This document shows, in pieces, positions 1 to 6,157 of a DNA stretch of 8,182 nt (position 1 is its first letter; every line of letters starts with the position of its first letter). The notes below the pieces were generated by a model. That model was not told where the DNA came from, searched no databases, and saw nothing but the letters and a program-made list of their open reading frames with translations. The translations under genes were made by a program, and so were the position numbers. The DNA is from Bifidobacteriaceae bacterium (lineage in GTDB: Bacteria > Actinomycetota > Actinomycetes > Actinomycetales > WQXJ01): assembly GCA_031278675.1 (NCBI GenBank), contig JAITJY010000065.1, positions 1 through 8,182 on the forward strand, given 5' to 3'.

Positions 1-614
1 CCTTCGACCATGTCCAGCAGACGGGCCGGGCCGGTCTGGTCGCGGACCGGGGTCAGGTCGATGATGACGGTGACGTACTTGTCGCCGAACCGGGTGTGCC
101 GCCAGGCGTGCTCGTCGACGCCGATCACCTCCACGCCGTCGAACCGGGACGCATCCGAGATGAGCAGTTCCCGGCCGGCGTCCAGCACCGCCCGGTTCGC
201 GGTGTGCCAGGCGACCCCCAGGTTCGCGGCGACCCGGGTTATCGTCAACCGGTCCAACACGACCGACTTCAACGCCCACAGCACCGCCTGGCGGGTCAGC
301 TTCGAACGCGGTGCCGCAACCTTCGACAAGTCCTCCCGCCACACCTTGCCGCACGCCTGGCACCTATAGCGGCGGACCCTGACCAGCAAGATCGTCGGCC
401 GCCAACCCAAAGGCACATGCGCCAGACGGCGTTCCTCAGTGTCCCTCGCCACGCCCGGCGCCCCGCAGGTCCGGCACCAGCGGTCCGGGTCCCTGGTGAC
501 AGCCTCTATCACCGAGTGGTCCTCCTCGACCCGTTGGCCAATGGCCCGCAGCCCCATCTTGTCGAGCTGGCAGAAACTATCGAGATCGGGCGCGGAGAAG
601 GTAACGTGGGACAT
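1..614 (-). CDS. ISL3-family transposase, N-terminal part (runs off the window)
   Basis: Translation from ATG (complement of 612-614) is open for 204 codons to the left edge. It begins MSHVTFSAPDLDSF. A four-cysteine zinc-finger arrangement is visible (Cys47, Cys50, Cys85, Cys88; WCRTCG and YRCQACGK), as in the N-terminal zinc-binding domain of ISL3 transposases. A helix-turn-helix-like stretch follows at about residues 122-145 (LTITRVAANLGVAWHT), and then the start of the DDE catalytic domain, with GVDEHAWRH around Asp167 as the likely first catalytic acidic residue. The other catalytic residues lie outside the window, so intactness cannot be judged. The family cuts and pastes the element by recognising its terminal repeats. 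AAGG lies 5 bases upstream of the start codon and may serve as a ribosome binding site, but it sits inside an inverted repeat. Confidence 0.88.
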   Translation of the reverse strand, partial: MSHVTFSAPDLDSFCQLDKMGLRAIGQRVEEDHSVIEAVTRDPDRWCRTCGAPGVARDTEERRLAHVPLGWRPTILLVRVRRYRCQACGKVWREDLSKVAAPRSKLTRQAVLWALKSVVLDRLTITRVAANLGVAWHTANRAVLDAGRELLISDASRFDGVEVIGVDEHAWRHTRFGDKYVTVIIDLTPVRDQTGPARLLDMVE

Positions 615-672
615 GAGGGCCTTGCCTTGGTTGGACGGTTGTAAGTACCACCATCCTGGCGCAAGGCCCTCA
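615..672 (-). promoter_or_regulatory. 12-bp inverted repeat enclosing the transposase translation start
   Basis: TGAGGGCCTTGC at 614-625 is perfectly complementary to GCAAGGCCCTCA at 661-672, with a 35-base loop. In minus-strand RNA the second arm carries the AAGG Shine-Dalgarno-like bases and reaches into the ATG, so a transcript containing both arms would hide the start. A weak promoter-like pair lies inside (TTGCGC at 664-659 and TACAAC at 643-638, spacer 15). A transcript starting near 631 would lack the first arm and remain translatable. The pairing is seen directly; the regulatory role is inferred by analogy with IS elements that block read-through translation. Confidence 0.45.
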
Positions 673-705
673 CCTGCGTCCCAGCGCCACGCCACGCACC
701 ACACA

Positions 706-732
706 CCCCAATCCCCCGAAACCCCAACCCCC
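706..732 (-). other. G-quadruplex-type G-run array in the IS leader
   Basis: On the minus strand there are four consecutive G runs of 5, 4, 5 and 4 bases, separated by loops of 2, 4 and 3 bases (plus-strand C runs at 728-732, 722-725, 713-717 and 706-709). This satisfies the standard intramolecular quadruplex pattern with runs longer than the minimum three. It lies between the terminal repeat and the transposase start, on the coding strand of the transposase. Folding in vivo is inferred only. Confidence 0.6.
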
Positions 733-737
733 GACTA

Positions 738-758
738 CACCCTCAAATGCGAAGAGCC
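738..758 (-). repeat. Terminal inverted repeat of the ISL3-family element
   Basis: Read on the minus strand from 758 inward, the end starts GGCTCTTCGCATTTGAGG, a typical ISL3-family IR form with the GGCTCTTC tip. The matching repeat at the other end is outside the window, so the IR length is an estimate. Confidence 0.7.
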
Positions 759-906
759 GGTTTACCAAAGTATCATTCGCGGCGAATCGGCCCCGACGGT
801 GTCCTTGGTAATTGTCATGGTGGTGATCTTCGTGGTTGTCAACCTCCTGGTGGACCTGCTCTATGCCGTCCTCAATCCGAAAGTCAGGTACGGGGCCAAT
901 GTCTGA
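759..906 (+). pseudogene. DppB/OppB-type ABC permease, 3' remnant cut by the ISL3 element
   Basis: The frame ending with TGA at 904-906 encodes about 48 residues that look like the C-terminus of a dipeptide/oligopeptide ABC permease: a hydrophobic segment with VVNLLVDLLYAVLNPKVRYG, the usual final membrane helix and 'LDPR-RY' tail of DppB proteins. A full permease is about 300-340 residues, so only its last ~15% remains. To the left the frame continues into IS DNA and no permease sequence is recognisable there. The rest of the gene should lie on the far side of the IS. The stop overlaps the start of the next permease gene (ATGTCTGA), showing that this was the first membrane component of the same operon. 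The remnant alone cannot form a transport channel. Confidence 0.8.
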
Positions 907-1798
907 TTCCTTGGCCACCCAGGCCGCGTCACCCGCCGCGCCTGCCAGGTCGCGCTCCGCGCTGGGCGAGGCCTGGTATCGGCTGCGCCGTCGATGGACG
1001 TTTTGGTTTTCCGCCGCTGTGGTCGCATTCTTGTGCTTGGTGGCGATTTGGCCAACCCTTTTCACTTCGCGCGACCCGCGCCTGTGTCTGCTGGCCGATT
1101 CGCGGGCGCCGATGAGCGCGGCTTTCCCCCTGGGCGCGGATTTCCAGGGCTGCGACATCTTGACGACGATTGTCCACGGCGCCCGCGCCTCGCTGACCGT
1201 GGGCCTGCTGGCAGCGCTCGGCACCACGCTGCTGGGTACGGTTCTGGGGGTGACCGCCGGGTATTTTGGGGGCGTCATCGACGCTGTGGTCTCCCGGATC
1301 ACGGACATATTCTTCGCCATCCCGCTGATCTTAGGAGCGGTCGTGGCAATGCAGGTCGTCGCGGAGCGCAACGTCTTGACACTGACGGCAATACTGATGT
1401 TCTTCGGCTGGACCGGCACCGCGCGGATTGCCCGGTCCGCCACGATTGAGGCCGCCACCAAGGATTATGTCGCGGCCGCGCGCACGCTCGGGGCGAGCCA
1501 CGCCCGCATCATTGTGACCCATGTGTTGCCGAACATCGCGGCGCCGCTAATAGTTGTGGTGACTATGGCAGTTGGCGGGCTGATCGCCGCCGAAGCTTCC
1601 CTCAGCTACCTGTCGATTGGCCTGCCGCCGGACATTCCGAGTTGGGGCAAGGCCATCGCCGACGGTCAGACCGTCCTCAAAGCCAACCCCGGCATTTTGC
1701 TGTGGCCCGCCGGCGCGTTGACGTTGACCGTGTTCGCCTTCTTAACATTGGGCGATGCCGTCCGGGGCGCCTTTGGGCCGAAGGTAGCGAACCGATGA
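899..1798 (+). CDS. Dipeptide/oligopeptide ABC transporter permease, DppC/OppC type
   Basis: This 299-residue inner-membrane permease would form half of the channel of a peptide importer. I chose ATG 899 (MSDSLATQ) because it overlaps the stop of the preceding permease remnant by 8 bases and gives the usual DppC length; the frame stays open further upstream. The N-terminus has a short tail, then a first membrane helix at about 34-55, then a periplasmic-side segment with DPR-C (residues 59-63) and FPLGADFQGCD (76-86), typical of the OppC group. Further hydrophobic segments lie at about 98-120, 137-155, 160-172, 214-232 and 266-284. The EAA loop that docks on the ATPase is clear at 184-212 (EAATKDYVAAARTLGAS...HVLPN). 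The gene ends ATGA-overlapped with the ATPase gene. Its partner permease is disrupted by the IS, so function is doubtful. The exact peptide substrate cannot be told from sequence. Confidence 0.92.
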   Translation: MSDSLATQAASPAAPARSRSALGEAWYRLRRRWTFWFSAAVVAFLCLVAIWPTLFTSRDPRLCLLADSRAPMSAAFPLGADFQGCDILTTIVHGARASLTVGLLAALGTTLLGTVLGVTAGYFGGVIDAVVSRITDIFFAIPLILGAVVAMQVVAERNVLTLTAILMFFGWTGTARIARSATIEAATKDYVAAARTLGASHARIIVTHVLPNIAAPLIVVVTMAVGGLIAAEASLSYLSIGLPPDIPSWGKAIADGQTVLKANPGILLWPAGALTLTVFAFLTLGDAVRGAFGPKVANR

Positions 1799-3438
1799 GC
1801 CTCCTTGAGATCAGGTCTTTGAGCGTGGCGTATGGCGGCCACCGGCCGGCAGTGCGGTCGGCTGACCTGGACGTTGATGCGAAGCAGACCCTTGCGATAG
1901 TGGGGGAGTCCGGGTCCGGCAAGACCACCGTGGCGAATGCGATCATGGGCCTGCTGCCCGCCGACGTGTCCATTTCGGGGCGCATTGCGCTACCCGGAGC
2001 GGAGTTGACGGGGTTGGCCAAGGGCGCGTGGCGCTCGGTGCGGGGCCGACGCATCGGCTACGTCCCCCAGGATCCGATGCTGTCATTCAACGAGGTGTTG
2101 AGCATCGGCGCCCATTTCAAGGAGACCATCGCGGCCCACCGCCTGGCGCCGCGCGGGAACTGGCGGGCACTTGCCAGCGAACGCCTGCTTGAGGTGGGTT
2201 TGGCAGAACCAGACCGGGTGTTGCGCCAATACCCGCACCAGTTGTCTGGGGGAATGCGTCAGCGGGCCCTGATTGCGCTGGCCGTCTTGGCCCGCCCGGA
2301 ACTGATCATTGCAGACGAGCCGTCCAGCGCCCTTGACGTGATAGTCCAAAAGCACGTGTTGGACCTGCTTGGCGAGCTAACCTCACACTTGGGTAGTTCC
2401 TTGATACTCATCACCCACGACCTGGGGTTGGTGGCGGACCGCAGCGACCGCGTGGCGGTGATGCATCTGGGAGAAATCGTGGAAGTCGGCCCAACCGCCG
2501 AAGTCATTTCGAGGCCAACCCACCCATACACCCGGGAACTGCTCGCGGCGGTGCCGAAGCTTAGTTCGTTCCGCGAGCGTGAGACCCTAGCCGAACTTGA
2601 TGGCAACGGCGCAGCTCTGGCCGTAGCCGGGCTGGTCAAAGATTTCAAGCTGAAACAAGCCCGCGCTAGCACCCAGTCCGGGGCCGCGTCCGGTTCCAGC
2701 GGCCGCCGGCGGCTTCTGCGGGCTGTGGATCACGTCGATCTGTCGATCCGCAAAGGCCAGCGCGGCGAATGCGTGGCCTTGGTGGGAGAGTCCGGGTCCG
2801 GGAAGTCGACGGTCGCCAAACTGATCTTGGGCCTGGAAAGACCCACCGAGGGCGCAATTCGCTTGGGCGGGGAGGCGGCCAGGGCGGGTGGCCGGGGCGG
2901 GCGGCGCCGCCGCGCCGCCGGTATCCAAGTGGTCTTCCAGGACCCCTACGCCTCGCTGGACCCGCAGTTCACTGTCGCGCGGACACTGGCGGAGCCGCTG
3001 GTGATCCACCGCCGGGGCGGCCGGGCTGAGCGCCGGGCCCGGATCAGGGAGTTGATTGGCCTGGTAGGCCTGCCTGAGGCGATCCTCGACCGTTATCCCG
3101 GCGAACTCAGCGGCGGGCAACGCCAACGGGTCGCCCTCGCCCGGGCTCTGGCGCTCGAGCCGGATGTGCTCTTACTTGACGAAGCGGTCTCGGCGTTGGA
3201 CGTCATCGTGCAAGCTCAAATCCTTGAGACTCTGCGTGAACTGCGGCGGCGGCTGGGGCTGTCGATGCTGTTCATTACCCATGACCTGGCGGTGGTCTCG
3301 GAGATCGCGGACCGGGTGGCCGTGATCAAGGAGGGCCGGATTGTCGAAATTGGCCCGGTGGCGGAGGTTTTCGAGGGCCCCGGCCATCCGTACACCCGCG
3401 AGCTGCTCGATGCCGTCCCCGGCCAGTCCCACTTCTAG
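1795..3438 (+). CDS. Fused double ATP-binding protein of a peptide ABC transporter (DppD-DppF type)
   Basis: This 547-residue protein contains two complete ABC ATPase domains that power the peptide importer from the cytoplasmic face. The start ATG 1795 overlaps the previous stop (ATGA); the open frame extends upstream but only as a shadow of the permease gene. Domain 1 has Walker A GESGSGKT (37-44), signature LSGGMRQ (150-156), Walker B Asp174-Glu175 and H-loop His208, followed by the oligopeptide-ABC C-terminal tail (HPYTRELLAAVP). A Ser/Gly linker precedes domain 2, which has Walker A GESGSGKS (331-338), signature LSGGQRQR (from 438), Walker B Asp462-Glu463, H-loop His496, and a second HPYTRELLDAVP tail. 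Domain 2 reads DEAVSALD where the family usually has DEPVSALD. Two-in-one ATPases are common in actinobacterial peptide transporters. A short Arg/Gly-rich stretch (about 360-375) precedes the Q-loop of domain 2. Transport of nickel or other solutes by this family cannot be excluded, but the dipeptidase neighbour favours peptides. Confidence 0.94.
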   Translation: MSLLEIRSLSVAYGGHRPAVRSADLDVDAKQTLAIVGESGSGKTTVANAIMGLLPADVSISGRIALPGAELTGLAKGAWRSVRGRRIGYVPQDPMLSFNEVLSIGAHFKETIAAHRLAPRGNWRALASERLLEVGLAEPDRVLRQYPHQLSGGMRQRALIALAVLARPELIIADEPSSALDVIVQKHVLDLLGELTSHLGSSLILITHDLGLVADRSDRVAVMHLGEIVEVGPTAEVISRPTHPYTRELLAAVPKLSSFRERETLAELDGNGAALAVAGLVKDFKLKQARASTQSGAASGSSGRRRLLRAVDHVDLSIRKGQRGECVALVGESGSGKSTVAKLILGLERPTEGAIRLGGEAARAGGRGGRRRRAAGIQVVFQDPYASLDPQFTVARTLAEPLVIHRRGGRAERRARIRELIGLVGLPEAILDRYPGELSGGQRQRVALARALALEPDVLLLDEAVSALDVIVQAQILETLRELRRRLGLSMLFITHDLAVVSEIADRVAVIKEGRIVEIGPVAEVFEGPGHPYTRELLDAVPGQSHF

Positions 3439-3510
3439 GCGCGGCGCTCGGGCCGCCCATACCTACATTCCAAACCGCTAGCCCAAACAAGAAGAAAGAG
3501 ATGAAATGCA

Positions 3511-4725
3511 ATGACTGCCATTGATGAGTTGGTGGCCTCGGTCTTAGCTGAGGTGCCGGTGATCGACGGACATAACGACCTGCCGGCGGTGTTGCGCTCG
3601 CGGGCGGGCTACTCGGTCGCTGGGCTGGACAGGGTCACGCCGGGCCAGCAAACAGACCTGGTGCGGCTGCGCCAAGGTGGGGTGGGTGCTCAATTCTGGT
3701 CTGCCTGGGTACCGCCTACCCTGACCGAGCCCGAGGCAGTCGTTGCGACGTTGGAGCAGATCGACGCGATTCGCCGGCTGGTAGACGCGTACCCGGAGAC
3801 GCTTGTCTTCGCGCGGACCGCAGCGGACATCCGCGCGGCCTGGTCGGAGGGCAAGATCGCTTCGCTGATCGGCGTTGAAGGGGGGCACTCGATCGCTGAA
3901 TCGCTGGGGGTGGTGCGCAGCTTGGCGCGCCTCGGGGTGCGGTATTTGACTTTGACGCACTCCCGCAACACTGCCTGGGCTGATTCGGCCACCGACGAGC
4001 CGGGCGTGCGCGGCCTAAGCGAAGACGGCGAGGCGATCGTGGCTGAGTTGGGTGAGATTGGCGTTCTGGCCGACCTGTCGCACACGTCCAACGAGACCCA
4101 GCTAGCCGTGCTGGCCAGCGCCCGCGTGCCGGTGATCTTCTCGCATTCGTCGGCGTTCGCAGTTTCCCGCCACCCGCGCAACGTGACCGATGAGGCACTC
4201 ACTGCCCTGGCCCGCAACGGTGGCGTGGTTCAGGTCACTTTCCTCGCTGAATACCTTTCCGAAGCCCGCAGCGCATGGTTCGCCGAGGCCGTCCACTGGC
4301 TCAAAGCCCAAAGTGGCCGCGATGAGCGGCCGGGTGACGGCTTTTGGAAACCGGCACCGCGGCCGTCGCAAACCTCCGCCGATGCCGTGGCCAGCCAAAG
4401 CGCTTCGGCGGGCCTGCTTGCCAAACTGAGCGAGTACGCCGAGGCGCATCCGGCGCCGCCCGTCACGATCGACACGGTTGTGGCTCACCTTGAGCATCTG
4501 CGTGACGTGGCCGGGATAGATCACATCGGCATTGGCTCTGACTTTGATGGCACGCTCAGCCTGCCGGTTGGCTTGGAGGACGTCTCCGGCTATCCGCGCC
4601 TGTTGCGGGCCCTGGCCGCAAGGGGCTGGTCGAAGGCTGACCTGAAGGCGTTGACCGGCCTAAACGTGTTGCGGGTGATCCAAGACGCGGAGGACGCCGC
4701 CACCCGGCCGCTGTTCAAGGGCTGA
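3511..4725 (+). CDS. Membrane-dipeptidase-like zinc peptidase, M19 family
   Basis: This 404-residue enzyme belongs to the renal/membrane dipeptidase family (peptidase M19), which hydrolyses dipeptides, including some with D-residues, using a binuclear zinc site in a TIM-barrel. The expected ligands are visible: His21 and Asp23 (DGHNDLP), Glu123 (GVEGGHS), His191 (DLSH) and His212 (FSHSS), plus Asp344 in IGSDFDG. The HPRNVTDEAL stretch after His212 is also family-typical. The length is normal for bacterial members and there is no signal peptide, so it should act in the cytoplasm. The start at 3511 is preceded by a purine-rich AAGAAAGAG ending at 3500. Two other ATGs at 3501 and 3506 are in different frames and terminate within a few codons. 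The gene follows the transporter ATPase by 72 bases on the same strand, suggesting that imported peptides are cleaved by this enzyme. A weak hairpin (GCGGC/GCCGC, 3441-3456) lies in the gap. Confidence 0.93.
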   Translation: MTAIDELVASVLAEVPVIDGHNDLPAVLRSRAGYSVAGLDRVTPGQQTDLVRLRQGGVGAQFWSAWVPPTLTEPEAVVATLEQIDAIRRLVDAYPETLVFARTAADIRAAWSEGKIASLIGVEGGHSIAESLGVVRSLARLGVRYLTLTHSRNTAWADSATDEPGVRGLSEDGEAIVAELGEIGVLADLSHTSNETQLAVLASARVPVIFSHSSAFAVSRHPRNVTDEALTALARNGGVVQVTFLAEYLSEARSAWFAEAVHWLKAQSGRDERPGDGFWKPAPRPSQTSADAVASQSASAGLLAKLSEYAEAHPAPPVTIDTVVAHLEHLRDVAGIDHIGIGSDFDGTLSLPVGLEDVSGYPRLLRALAARGWSKADLKALTGLNVLRVIQDAEDAATRPLFKG

Positions 4726-4734
4726 GGTAGGTCC

Positions 4735-4748
4735 GGCGCCCCGGCGCC
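4735..4748 (+). terminator. Possible weak terminator hairpin after the dipeptidase gene
   Basis: GGCGC (4735-4739) pairs with GCGCC (4744-4748) across a 4-base loop, ten bases after the dipeptidase stop. There is no T-run after it, so it would be a poor intrinsic terminator. Confidence 0.25.
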
Positions 4749-5127
4749 CTAACTGCGGGGGCGGGTGGTCTTCGCCCCTCCAGCTACCGGGAAGCATGAA
4801 AGCAGTCGGCCGCTCTGGACTCGGTGACGGCGAGAGCCCGGTCGCGGCCCCTACGTCCACGAAATGCCGTAGCCGCCGACTATACGGTTGAAGTGCGAAT
4901 CCGTCACTGCCCCCTTTGACCCCGGACGGGTTCCGGGACGCTGCCTCCGCGTTCGCGTCCGGCCGGACCAACACGCCGAGCTTGGAGTCAGCCGCCATCG
5001 GCTCGACTTGGCGCCCTGCGTAACTCAGCGAGACTTCCTGTAGAGTCTTGCCGGAGAAGAGTCTCGAGCCTTCGCCGCCCCGTCGAGTCGACTGATTGTC
5101 AACGGCGGCTGGAGACTAACCACTACC

Positions 5128-5134
5128 AAGGAGG
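5128..5134 (+). promoter_or_regulatory. Strong ribosome binding site deciding the GTG start at 5141
   Basis: AAGGAGG lies 6 bases before the GTG codon at 5141. It is the best Shine-Dalgarno match in the cassette and supports GTG as the true start of the first cassette gene. Confidence 0.8.
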
Positions 5135-5140
5135 CACAAG

Positions 5141-6112
5141 GTGGGATCAAGCTTACTGACACCGCGGTGGGACGCGACTCTTTCGCGCGAGGCAAACTTG
5201 GCACACAACCGACAGGTAGTTGAGGCGTGGATTCGCCACCCCGCACTCGACGCTCTTGCCGCACAGTGGGGAAGAGTGCCACCTGATGCTACGCCAGAGA
5301 GGCTCGCCTTCTACCGCGTTGTGGCCGATGAACTCTGGGACTTCCGGAAAGGGAAAGAGCGCAACCAGGTCGTCGGCGCGGACCTCACGACCGACCAAGT
5401 ATCTCTGATCGAGGACGCCTCAGAAGTCCTCGGACTACGCACAGCCACATGTCCAGCCAGACAAACCTACGACTCGGTTCTCATCCTCGGAGGTCTACTT
5501 CGTGGCTGTCTGACCAGAACCCGTGCTGCCCACGAACTCATCACAGGCGGGCTCATCGCGCATTCCGTTGTTGGCCTGGGAGGTACCCGTGTCTTGACTG
5601 AGCCCGAAGTTGACCAGGGCGAACGGCTCGGCATTCGTGCTACGACGGAGTATCAAGCCATGCTCGGCGCGGTTGTAAGCGTCTTCGCCCCCGATGGCAA
5701 CCCGTCTGTGACAAGCCATGAGGATGAACAGCCGAACGCTGCCTGGGCTATTACTGACTTCCCTGGGGAGCCTAGGCTCGCCGTCGTATCGGCGCCGTCT
5801 CTGGAACCCGAGAAACGCCGCGCAAACACAAGCGACACCCTCATTTGGTGGACGGCCAGAGAGTCCGGCGCTGGGGGTGCCAACTATCTCCTTATTACTC
5901 ACCCCATTTATGTGCCGTACCAGGCAGCCACTGCGGTGCGCACTTATGGACTACCCAACAATGCTGGCGTCGAGTTGACTGGTGTGACGGCCACCGCCGG
6001 GGACCTCGGGCGGTTGACGCAGGAATTCCTGCCGCACAATTACCTGCAAGAGATCGGGTCGGCGATTCGCGGGTACTCCGACCTCTGGGACGCCATGAAC
6101 GAGTCCCTCTAG
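5141..6112 (+). CDS. YdcF/DUF218-like protein with N-terminal extension, function unknown
   Basis: This is a 323-residue soluble protein without signal peptide or membrane helix, starting at GTG behind a strong AAGGAGG site. Residues 110-323 show the order of motifs I associate with the YdcF/ElyC/SanA (DUF218) Rossmann-like family: a strand and glycine turn DSVLILGG (111-118), Arg128 in the following helix, a second glycine turn GLGG (145-148), an acidic helix start TEYQAM (169-174), a strand SAPS then RRANTSDT (226-233, resembling the family NTxEN/RANTADT motif), and LLITHPIYVPYQAA (250-263), which corresponds to the family 'VTs-yH-pRA' strand-helix. Residues 1-105 form an extra, apparently helical region of unknown role. 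Most characterised relatives are membrane-anchored and act on envelope metabolism; this one lacks an anchor, but the next two genes supply membrane helices. It is the first gene of the cassette. The family assignment is from motif memory, not a search. Confidence 0.75.
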   Translation: MGSSLLTPRWDATLSREANLAHNRQVVEAWIRHPALDALAAQWGRVPPDATPERLAFYRVVADELWDFRKGKERNQVVGADLTTDQVSLIEDASEVLGLRTATCPARQTYDSVLILGGLLRGCLTRTRAAHELITGGLIAHSVVGLGGTRVLTEPEVDQGERLGIRATTEYQAMLGAVVSVFAPDGNPSVTSHEDEQPNAAWAITDFPGEPRLAVVSAPSLEPEKRRANTSDTLIWWTARESGAGGANYLLITHPIYVPYQAATAVRTYGLPNNAGVELTGVTATAGDLGRLTQEFLPHNYLQEIGSAIRGYSDLWDAMNESL

Positions 6113-6157
6113 CTGGACAATACAGCCCGGAGTGAAGAAACTATCGATGGCGCTAGA

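Larger units (their letters stand above)
1..758 (-). mobile_element. ISL3-family insertion sequence, partial (transposase 5' end and one outer end)
   Basis: The element runs off the left edge of the window. What is visible, read on the minus strand, is the outer end at 758, a 144-base leader, and the start of an ISL3-type transposase. The outer end reads GGCTCTTCGCATTTGAGG inward, which matches the style of ISL3-family terminal inverted repeats in actinobacteria. The family normally makes 8-bp target duplications; the adjoining bases 759-766 (GGTTTACC) would be one copy, but the other copy lies outside the window. The leader carries a G-run array (706-732) and a 12-bp inverted repeat around the transposase start. 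The boundary at 758 is inferred from where the IR motif stops and permease-like coding begins. Confidence 0.82.
4726..5140. other. Intergenic stretch with no convincing gene
   Basis: About 415 bases separate the GC-rich transporter/dipeptidase operon from the lower-GC cassette. Open frames here on either strand lack recognisable motifs and have no good ribosome site; a minus-strand frame at 4998-4660 overlaps the dipeptidase gene and looks like a shadow. A 6-bp hairpin CCCGGA/TCCGGG sits at 4921-4937. No tRNA, repeat array or integrase site could be recognised. The promoter of the downstream cassette should lie here, but no strong -35/-10 pair was found: TTGTCA at 5096-5101 resembles a -35 box but lacks a matching -10. 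Confidence 0.55.

Noticed and set aside
747..776. Possible hybrid outward promoter at the IS/permease junction, with TATCAT at 771-776 as -10.
   Set aside because: The -10 match is good, but the element at the right distance (TGCGAA, 748-753) matches a -35 box at only two positions.
670..1461. 263-codon minus-strand open frame opposite the DppC permease gene.
   Set aside because: It is antisense to a clearly assigned permease and its translation has no recognisable features.
4861..4940. Possible tRNA or tRNA-derived attachment site because of GTGCGAATCCG at about 4892-4903.
   Set aside because: No cloverleaf arms could be paired around it and no acceptor stem was found.
4660..4998. 112-codon minus-strand open frame across the dipeptidase 3' end and intergenic stretch.
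   Set aside because: It overlaps a certain gene, lacks a ribosome site and motifs, and has the Pro/Arg-rich look of a shadow frame in GC-rich DNA.
5096..5122. Promoter for the cassette with TTGTCA (5096-5101) as -35.
   Set aside because: No acceptable -10 hexamer at 16-18 bases downstream; the candidates lie too close to the ribosome binding site.
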